From Bacteroidales bacterium (GTDB lineage: Bacteria; Bacteroidota; Bacteroidia; Bacteroidales; UBA1715), in assembly GCA_016714605.1 (NCBI GenBank), contig JADKDL010000002.1:124001-188000 (forward strand): 64,000 nt of DNA. Direction: 5' to 3'. Made by a program: the position numbers and the translations under genes. Positions 57,192 to 64,000 of this stretch are shown in pieces; the first letter of the stretch is position 1; each line of letters begins with the position of its first letter. The notes beneath the pieces were generated by a model that searched no databases, was not told the origin of the DNA, and was given only the letters and a program-made list of their open reading frames with translations.

Positions 57192-58486
57192 TTAGCTTAC
57201 AGAATCGGCTTCGGTCTGGCTTTTAGATAATGGAAGCGAGAAACTAAAAGTACTTCCTTTTTGAATTGAACTTTCTACCCAAATAGAGCCTTTGTTTTTC
57301 TCTATAAATTCTTTACAGATAATCAAACCTAAGCCGGTACCTTGTTCGTTATTAGTACCTTTAGAAGACAAGGTTCTATCAATAGAAAATATTTGATCTA
57401 TATGTTCTTTGGCAATACCAATTCCATAATCGGTAATTTTTACATGAAGTGTTTCGCCTTCTTTGTAGGTTGATATGTCAATGACACTTCCCGGGTAAGA
57501 AAATTTTACAGCATTCGTTATCAGATTTCTTAAAACAGTCTTAATCATCTGAATGTCTGCATTTACTATGTGGTTTTTTGATTGTAATATTCTAAAAGTT
57601 ATTCTTTTTTCATCGGCACTGTTTTGAATTAGGCTAATGGTTTCTTCTATGATTTTCGCAATATTAAAATCTATATAGAATGTTACTATTTTGCCTTGTT
57701 GCGTTCTTGACCAATCGAGTAAATTGGTAACAAGTTTATACATATCTTTGTGCGATGAATTTATTTGTTTTAGAAATTTCAATTGTTTTTCTGAGTTGTA
57801 GGTAGAGAAACGCTCTGTCATCAAGTCCGACAAGCCTACCAAGGTGCTAATTGGACTTTTTAAGTCATGAGATATGAGTGAAAAAAATTTATCTTTTGCT
57901 TTATTTAATTCTTCAAGTTTGTTTTGTCTGTTTTTTAATTCAGATTCTATTAAATCAATTATTTGATTGTAACCTAGAGATATAATGGTAAAAACAAAAA
58001 TAGAAAGAGAAATATTGAATATTGTAAGCTGAAATATTATATTCTCCGGCAAATAATAAATTGGTAAATAGTTTAATTTAAAGTAATAAAGACCTAGATA
58101 GGTGAGTAATAAAAACGCTGCTAATTTATATCTAAAATATAATTTTACTCTAAATGCAAATGAATAGATAAGAAATGCAACAATTAAATAGAAATGAAAA
58201 GATGTTTCCCAGCCAATACAGAGTGTTGCAAAAATGCTGTAAAGGTATATTTCTAAAATTGCAATGCTTGCAGGGAATAGTATTTTGTTTTTATTGTTAA
58301 GGTAGGTCAGGTAAAGGTATAAACAAGTTGAAAGTATATTCCAAATAAATAATGCCGGAATATCATAATAAAAAAGAAAAATGTAAAAAACAAATGCACT
58401 CCAGTTGAGAGCAAATAGGTAACATTAGCTCTTTTTATAAAAAACTGTAAAACTTTTGGATCTTTATTAATTACAAAAAACTGCAT
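57192..58486 (-). CDS. Membrane sensor histidine kinase, interrupted by a one-base frameshift
   Basis: The intact frame starts at 58052 and lacks most of its sensor part. Restoring one base in the A6 run at 58370-58375 joins it to ATG 58486 and gives a 431-residue protein. It has five to six transmembrane helices in the first 160 residues (LLSTGVHLFFTFF ... LYYFKLNYLPIYYL) and no periplasmic domain. A coiled-coil linker follows, then HisKA with FFSLISHDLKSPISTLVGLS and HATPase_c with NLITNAVKFSYPGS, DYGIGI and GTGLGLIICKE. It is upstream of apbE on the same strand. The partner regulator is not in the window unless it is the receiver at 48346. Confidence 0.82.
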
Positions 58487-58811
58487 ATGTTGTTTTAGAT
58501 ACGTAAAGTTCGTTAATATCTTTTAAAAATAAAATTTTTTCCTAGAATACTTTTAAAGTTACAGACGTTTATTATACACTGTTTATATAATACACATCAA
58601 GGCTTAAGGTTTTATTAGTAAATATTTTTGAAATGAATTAAAATATTTGCATGTCAAATTTTCAGTAATATTTGCTTTAGTCTGCTAATTTTGGCTATTC
58701 GTCATAAAAAATAAATGCTTTGTCAAATTAGCATACTGATTGTGTATAAAAATATGTTATTTCGAAAAAGATTAACAATAATAAAAGTATAAATTTTTAA
58801 AACATGGTATT
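58487..58811. other. Intergenic, no gene seen
   Basis: Very AT-rich divergent region between the sensor kinase and htrA genes. It must contain two promoters, but no convincing element pair or RNA was identified. Confidence 0.45.
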
Positions 58812-60305
58812 ATGAAAAGATTTGGAGCATTTATTTTAGCTGCTTTGTTGGGTTCTTTTATTTCATTAGCTGTTTTTAAATATTTTGACAGTGATGATAA
58901 ACAAGTATTAAAAATAGAACATGAAAATGAGATTGATTCTAAGCAAGCTTCATTCATGGGAGATGGTACAAAAATGCCATTTTTCGATTTTACTACAGCT
59001 GCACAAAAGGTTATGCCGGCTGCGGTACATATTAAATCTACACAAACGGTAAATCGTTCTGCCGGACGTTCGGCCAGTCCGTTTGATTATTATATGAACG
59101 ATGATATTTTTAAATATTTTTTCGGACCACAAACACCTCAGCAAAAACAAAAACCCGATGTTCAGGTTGGTACCGGCTCTGGGGTAATTGTTAAAGAGAA
59201 CGGCTATATCATAACCAATAATCATGTGATTGATGGAGCCGATGATATTGAAATTACATTACATGACAATAGAACATTCAAAGCAACGGTATTGGGTACA
59301 GATGCCTCTACCGATTTAGCTTTGCTGAAAATAGAAGAGGTAAATCTGCCTTTTGTAGAGTTTGCCAATTCTGATGATGTTTTGGTTGGAGAATGGGTTT
59401 TGGCTGTGGGCAATCCGTTCAACCTTAATTCTACAGTTACCGCCGGTATTGTGAGCGCAAAGGCAAGAAATATAAATATACTGAAAGATAAATATGCTAT
59501 AGAATCTTTCATTCAGACCGATGCTGCAATAAATCCGGGCAATAGTGGCGGTGCTTTGGTCAATCTAAACGGCGAACTGGTTGGTATTAACACAGCAATA
59601 GCTAGTCCTACGGGTGCATATTCTGGATATGGTTTTGCTGTTCCTTCTAATATTGTAAAAAAGGTAATAGATGACTTAGGCGAATTTGGTGTTGTTCAGA
59701 GAGGTTTCATCGGTGTAATGATAAGAAGTGTAGATGCGCAACTTGCTAAGGAAAAGGAGTTGAAAGTTTCTGAGGGTGTGTATGTAGATAGTTTGGTGAA
59801 GAATGGCTCTGCCGATGAGGCTGGAATTAAAATTGGCGATGTGATATTAGAAATTGAGTCGATTCCGGTGAAAAGCAGTCCGGAGCTACAAGAAATAATT
59901 GGCAGACATAAACCCGGAGATATTGTATCTGTAAAAATTGATAGAAAGGGAGATGTGGAGATAATTAAGGTTGTCTTGAAAAACAGAAACGGCGATAATG
60001 CGATAATCAGTAAAAAAGACAATGATATTCTTAACAATTTAGGTATTGAAATTAAAAATGCTCCTAAAGATGTTTTGAAACGATTTAATTTGGAGGGTGG
60101 TGTAGAAATTACGACCATAAATCCAGGGAAAGTAAGCAAGTATACCGACATAAAACCCGGTTTTATTGTGACCAAGATTGATAAAACTCCAATTAAAGAT
60201 GCCGAAGAGTTTCAAAAAATAATCTCTGAGAAAAAAGGTGGAGTATTATTAGAAGGTGTTTACCCTAACTATTCGGGAGTCTATTATTATGCGTTTGGAA
60301 TATAG
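58812..60305 (+). CDS. DegP/HtrA-type periplasmic serine protease
   Basis: The 497-residue protein has an N-terminal membrane/signal segment (about 5-22). The trypsin-like domain has the triad His near 137 (ITNNHVIDGAD), Asp near 167 (STDLALL) and Ser near 245 (NPGNSGGALV). Two PDZ domains follow (about 300-390 and 415-495), the first starting with RGFIGVMIR. It degrades or refolds misfolded envelope proteins. Length and domain order match Do-family proteases. Monocistronic, ending at a strong bidirectional terminator. Confidence 0.95.
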   Translation: MKRFGAFILAALLGSFISLAVFKYFDSDDKQVLKIEHENEIDSKQASFMGDGTKMPFFDFTTAAQKVMPAAVHIKSTQTVNRSAGRSASPFDYYMNDDIFKYFFGPQTPQQKQKPDVQVGTGSGVIVKENGYIITNNHVIDGADDIEITLHDNRTFKATVLGTDASTDLALLKIEEVNLPFVEFANSDDVLVGEWVLAVGNPFNLNSTVTAGIVSAKARNINILKDKYAIESFIQTDAAINPGNSGGALVNLNGELVGINTAIASPTGAYSGYGFAVPSNIVKKVIDDLGEFGVVQRGFIGVMIRSVDAQLAKEKELKVSEGVYVDSLVKNGSADEAGIKIGDVILEIESIPVKSSPELQEIIGRHKPGDIVSVKIDRKGDVEIIKVVLKNRNGDNAIISKKDNDILNNLGIEIKNAPKDVLKRFNLEGGVEITTINPGKVSKYTDIKPGFIVTKIDKTPIKDAEEFQKIISEKKGGVLLEGVYPNYSGVYYYAFGI

Positions 60306-60367
60306 AACTATAAAGTAAACTTTTGTATTTCTAAACAATATTTTTAGGAACTTGAATTATTTGAAAC

Positions 60368-60409
60368 AAAAAAGAGGCTGTCTATACTATTTAGGCAGCC
60401 TCTTTTTTT
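60368..60409 (+). terminator. Bidirectional terminator between the HtrA-like and TPR-like genes
   Basis: Arms 60368-60380 and 60396-60408 form a 13-bp perfect stem with A-run on the left and T-run on the right, so it works for the convergent genes on both strands. Confidence 0.9.
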
Positions 60410-60424
60410 ATGGGTTTAGAAATA

Positions 60425-61414
60425 TTATTTATTAGCGTCTGCTCTTAATTTCATTTCTTCATAGTATTCCTTATATTTTTTAGCACCTCTGAAGTTAGGC
60501 ATTAAAGCAATGCTTTTATTCATAAAATCAATAGCAGCAGCGTAATCTTTCAATAAATAATTAGTCATTGCTAAATTGTGGTATGTTGCGCACATAACAT
60601 CTGCATCGATTCTAGCTTTTTTATCGCTCGGATTTCCTTGTTTCAACTCTTCATTCCATTTTTCAATTGCAGGAGCAAATTTAACTCTAGCTTCTTCTAT
60701 TGCGTTTTCGTTACTTCCAATAATGTTGAAATTTGATTGAATTAATGCAAAAGCCTCATCGTGGTTTGCGTATTCAAATTTCTTAGGTTTTATTTTGTAT
60801 AGCATTACAGAGTATGTATAGCTCGGATATCCATATTTGCTGTTTATATCAGCACTGGCACGGTTTAAGCAGCTTGTAAGGGCTTGGTCACGTGTGTTGT
60901 CTCTAAGTTTTTTGTATTCTGAAAAAGCTTGATCTCTATTGTTGTAGAATTTAGTAGATAGTTTGCCGTTTTCATCCCAAGCGTTTGAATAAAACATTTC
61001 ATTGTTGGCATCAAACATCTCTACTCTACATCGGTATTGAATTGTAAATGAATATCCGTATGTATTAATAGTTTTTTCAATGCCGTCTTGTTTTATTTTT
61101 TCTGCTTTTATTTCTTCTTGCGCACTACCAGTTTTGAATGGATACTCTTCGAAAACTACTTTGAATTGAGTTTCGCCACTTTTCTTTTTTTCGAATCCAG
61201 CCATAAAAAATTCCGAATAGATCTTGTCTTTTCTATATGGATCGTCCCATTGTGAGTTGGCTTCTAAAAGAAATGCTTTGTATTCTTTAGGTAGCGGAGC
61301 CATTGGTAGTTGAATATAATTGTGGGTACCAATTATAGCATCATCTGGTCTTTGTGCCCATAGGCTACTAATAAATAATGATGCTGTGAAAATTGAAATT
61401 AATAGTTTTTTCAT
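60425..61414 (-). CDS. Exported protein with C-terminal TPR-like helices
   Basis: The 329-residue protein has a signal peptide (1-20, cleavage near LWAQ). The middle is beta-rich and not recognised (FKVVFEEYPFKTGSAQEEI, YSFTIQYRCRVEMFDANNEMFYSNAW). The C-terminal 70 residues contain a TPR-like pair (TYHNLAMTNYLLKDYAAAIDFMNKSIALMPNFRGAKKYKEYYEEM). It is likely periplasmic or outer-membrane associated. It is convergent with the htrA-type gene and lies 101 bp from the lipoprotein gene on the same strand. Function unknown. Confidence 0.7.
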   Translation of the reverse strand: MKKLLISIFTASLFISSLWAQRPDDAIIGTHNYIQLPMAPLPKEYKAFLLEANSQWDDPYRKDKIYSEFFMAGFEKKKSGETQFKVVFEEYPFKTGSAQEEIKAEKIKQDGIEKTINTYGYSFTIQYRCRVEMFDANNEMFYSNAWDENGKLSTKFYNNRDQAFSEYKKLRDNTRDQALTSCLNRASADINSKYGYPSYTYSVMLYKIKPKKFEYANHDEAFALIQSNFNIIGSNENAIEEARVKFAPAIEKWNEELKQGNPSDKKARIDADVMCATYHNLAMTNYLLKDYAAAIDFMNKSIALMPNFRGAKKYKEYYEEMKLRADANK

Positions 61415-61515
61415 GTGTAAATAATTTGAAAATTTGAAAATGAGTGAATTTGAAAATAAATAATTCGAAAGAGAATTGTTTATTAAAAATTAGTAATTGA
61501 GTTGTATTTTCATTA

Positions 61516-62057
61516 CTAATTAACTTGCGTTAATGTACCTTCATAATAGGCTTTTACATTTACAGTATCACCATTACTTATATATTTCAAGTCAATATCA
61601 AAAGCTTTATTATCGCCTTCGGTAGTTACGGTGATGGTATTGTTGTAATTTTGGTCTAATTTGTTTTCGTAATAAAAGATACCTCCAACTGATAATTCGT
61701 TTTCCCATTCTACATTCATAGCTGTTTTAATTGAAGTAAATGTACCTGAATTTGAATAATAATAAGAGTAAGTATACTCTTTATCAGCAATCTTAGAAGT
61801 TGAACTTGAATTAAGATAAAATTCAATAAACGCTTCTGGCGACGATGTTCTTGTTTTGAGAGTTATCTTATACTGTCTGAAAGAAAAATCACCTTCATAA
61901 ACACCATAATCTTCTAACTCTGCATCTTTCAAGTCATACTCTTTGCTTCCAATCTTCAGATAATTGTCTGGCGTTACTACTTCTGTAGCTTCTCCGCATG
62001 AAAAGAAAAGAAAAGTGGAAGTATAACCACAAATGATATTAAAATCTTTTTTACCAT
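61516..62057 (-). CDS. Small exported lipoprotein, interrupted by a one-base frameshift
   Basis: The open frame from 61932 has no signal. Reading upstream in the same frame gives CGEATEVVTPDNYLKIGSKEYDLKDAE. Restoring one T in the T4 run (plus-strand A4 at 62001-62004) joins it to ATG 62057 and a clear lipoprotein signal that ends LPLFFSFSCGEA. The mature 160 residues are beta-rich (EGDFSFRQYKITLKTRTSSPEAFIEFYLNSSS, WENELSVGGIFYYENKLDQNYNNTITVTTEG). No family recognised; it resembles small immunity- or adhesin-like lipoproteins only in layout. Confidence 0.65.
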
Positions 62058-62273
62058 AATTTGTTTTTTTTAATTTTTTCGCATAACAAAAGTATTGTTT
62101 TATTAAGTTAATTAGAAATTTTTTAATTGTTTTTTTTGAAAATATTAACGGTGAGTATATATTGTATTTGGTGGTTTTTATATAAAATAAAGGAAGTTTT
62201 ATTAGTATTTTTTCTATAGCAATTTTTTATATTTTATTAAATAAAACTACTGTTTTAAGACGTTTAAAAGTTT

Positions 62274-62281
62274 TATATTTG
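62274..62281 (+). promoter_or_regulatory. Candidate -7 box before the SLC13/TrkA-C gene
   Basis: TATATTTG fits TAnnTTTG and lies 14 bp before ATG 62296, which would mean a very short leader. No good TTG partner found. Confidence 0.3.
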
Positions 62282-62295
62282 AAAAAAAAAAATCT

Positions 62296-64000
62296 ATGGG
62301 TTTTGATGGATTTATTGTATTGCTAGTTATAGCTTTTATCTTGTTTGTTCTTTATACAGATAGATTAGGTGCTCCATTTACATTTATCATTGCTATAGTT
62401 GTTTTAGGGCTTTTTAAAATACTTACTCCAAGTGAGATTTTGGCCGGTTTTGCAAATGAGCAAATCATGGTTATTTTGCTATTATTAGTTATAGGTGATT
62501 TAATAAGAAAAGCATCGGTAGTTGAAATTGTATTCAATAAATTATTTAAAGCAACATTATCATACAGAGGTTTTACATCGCGAATGGTTGCTCTGATGTC
62601 TTCCTTTTCTGCTCTTTTGAATAATACTCCTCTTGTAGCTGTAATGATGCCTTTTGTAGTAGGTTGGTCTAAAAAGAAGGGCATACCGGCATCTAAATTA
62701 CTTATTCCTCTTTCTTATGCTACTATAATTGGTGGTTGTGCCACACTTATAGGTACATCTACCAACCTTATTGTAAATAGTATGTATCTTGAACAGAAAA
62801 TATATCCAACAGTCAAAGGCTTAGGATTATTCGATTTTGCTTATGTGGGGCTGCCAATGATGGTCGTTGGTTATTTGTATTTGGTTTTTATTAGTAAATA
62901 TTTATTACCATCAAAAGAATCTGCTAGAGATGCTTTTACCTTGAATACAAGGAAGTATCTGGTAGAAGCTGAATTGCGAAAAGGTTCTAAACTCATAGGC
63001 AAAACGCTTAAAGAAACTGGCTTGAGTAGTTTCAAGGGACTGTTTTTGGTAGATATAATTACCGATACCGATTTAATTAAAGCCGTTGGTCCTGATACTA
63101 TTCTTATGGAAAATGACACCTTGTTGTTTGCCGGAGAAACAGAGAGTATTGCCGAGATTATTTCCGAAAATCCCGGACTTACATTGCCCATGGTTGGTAT
63201 GTTTACTAAGCATAAACATCTTGATGTACATGAGGTAATTATATCTCACAACTCTACATTATCTACAAAAACTATAAGAGAGGCTAACTTCAGAGCAAGG
63301 TTCGATTCTGCTGTGGTAGGTATTCATAGAAATGGAGAAAAATTATCGGAGAAGATTGGAGAAATAAAACTTAAATCAGGCGACGTTCTCGTACTTCTAG
63401 GAGGTCCCGATTTTGAACAGTGTGTTGCTGATACTACTGATATCTACATGATTTCAAAAATTAAAGAATATAGAAAAATAGAGAATTATAAAATTTGGAT
63501 TCTCTTGCTTGGTACATTAGCAGCAATAACCTTATCTGCTTTTGAGGTTATCTCTTTGTTTATGGCACTTATTGTTTTACTTATTATCTTGTTGGCATTT
63601 AAAATAGCATCGCCCAAAGATATTCCCAAAAGCCTTGATTTCAATCTTGCCATAACTATTGCAATGGCTCTGGCTTTGGGTACAGCTATGGTAAAAACGG
63701 GTGTTGCCAAAATTATTGCCGAATTGTTTATTGGCACACTACTTCCTTATGGTATTATTGCACTTTTATCGGGTTTTTTTATAATTACATCAATTTTAAG
63801 TTCATATATAACTACAAAAGCTGCTGCTGCACTTATTTTCCCTATTGCTATTTCAACAGCGCTTTTTAAAATTGGAAAACCCCTTGCCTTTGATATTAGT
63901 TGTTGCCCATGCTTCGGCTGCAAATTTTATAACTCCTATTGGCTATCAGACCAATCTTATGGTTTATAGGTGGGCGGATATAGTTTTAAAGATTTCTTTA
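62296..64000 (+). CDS. SLC13/DASS-type transporter with two TrkA-C domains, frameshifted near its end and cut by the window edge
   Basis: A CitMHS/SLC13 membrane half (NNTPLVAVMMPFVVGWSKKKGIPASKLLIPLSYATIIGGCATLIGTSTNLIV) precedes two RCK-C domains (about 210-295 and 300-385; GPDTILMENDTLLFAG, GEIKLKSGDVLVLLGG). The second half of the membrane part follows (FNLAITIAMALALGTAMVKTGVAKIIAELF, ITTKAAAALIFPIAIS). The C-terminal sequence LILVVAHASAANFITPIGYQTNLMVY appears only in a second frame after an indel at 63881-63890. A third frame holds GYSFKDFF after one base is restored in G3 at 63972-63974. A divalent anion or sulfate substrate is typical of the family; the specific one is unknown. The -7 candidate TATATTTG is at 62274-62281. 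Confidence 0.82.

Overview
The window is AT-rich DNA from a bacterium of the phylum Bacteroidota, most likely an anaerobic or facultative member of the Bacteroidales/Marinilabiliales type. This rests on four things. BACON, PKD/Big and BspA-like LRR domains occur in large secreted proteins, with a type IX secretion-like C-terminal domain. The F1 genes atpD-atpC stand apart from the rest of the ATP synthase. A complete-order rseC-rnfBCDGEA operon is present together with an acyl-CoA dehydratase activase-like protein. TAnnTTTG promoter boxes of the Bacteroidota type precede several genes. I see no rRNA, tRNA, insertion sequence, phage or CRISPR array.

Layout. Positions 1-4395 (-) hold a giant secreted AGE-family epimerase-like protein with a CBM9-like module and 531-bp tandem repeats, running off the left edge. 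4780-7725 (-) hold a membrane-tethered receiver-like protein, an SpmA/SpmB-type nucleoside-recognition protein and a processive glycosyltransferase. 8040-12472 (+) is a probable operon of RND exporter, NDP-sugar epimerase and polyprenyl synthase. 12833-14582 (+) is atpDC. 14981-18523 is mixed: a hydrolase, an IPExxxVDY protein, a short peptide-binding lipoprotein and a TIGR01777 epimerase. 18884-23554 (+) is the activase-like gene, followed by a membrane-anchored MutS homologue and a Ca2+-type P-ATPase. 28693-46007 is mostly minus strand and accessory: DUF1877, DUF2147, a Crp/Fnr regulator, a secreted BACON/LRR metallopeptidase-like protein, a hybrid sensor kinase, a helix-turn-helix/pentapeptide regulator, a VOC-GNAT fusion, YdeI-like and ClC proteins. 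46096-48112 (-) is lemA plus two TPM proteins. 48346-49462 holds a single-domain response regulator facing rlmB. 49772-55309 (+) is the Rnf operon. It is followed by an XRE-cupin regulator and, convergently, a sensor kinase with apbE, whose product would flavinylate RnfG/RnfD. 58812-64000 holds a DegP/HtrA protease, two exported proteins and an SLC13/TrkA-C transporter cut by the right edge.

The strongest window-wide observation is technical but essential for reading the annotation. At least eight conserved genes are each broken by exactly one missing base, seven in A/T runs of 4-6 and one in a G run, and restoring it gives full-length, family-like proteins. These look like homopolymer errors in the assembly rather than pseudogenes. 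I therefore annotate the repaired genes over their full span. RnfB carries in addition an apparent internal deletion of about 40 codons that removes iron-sulfur ligands.
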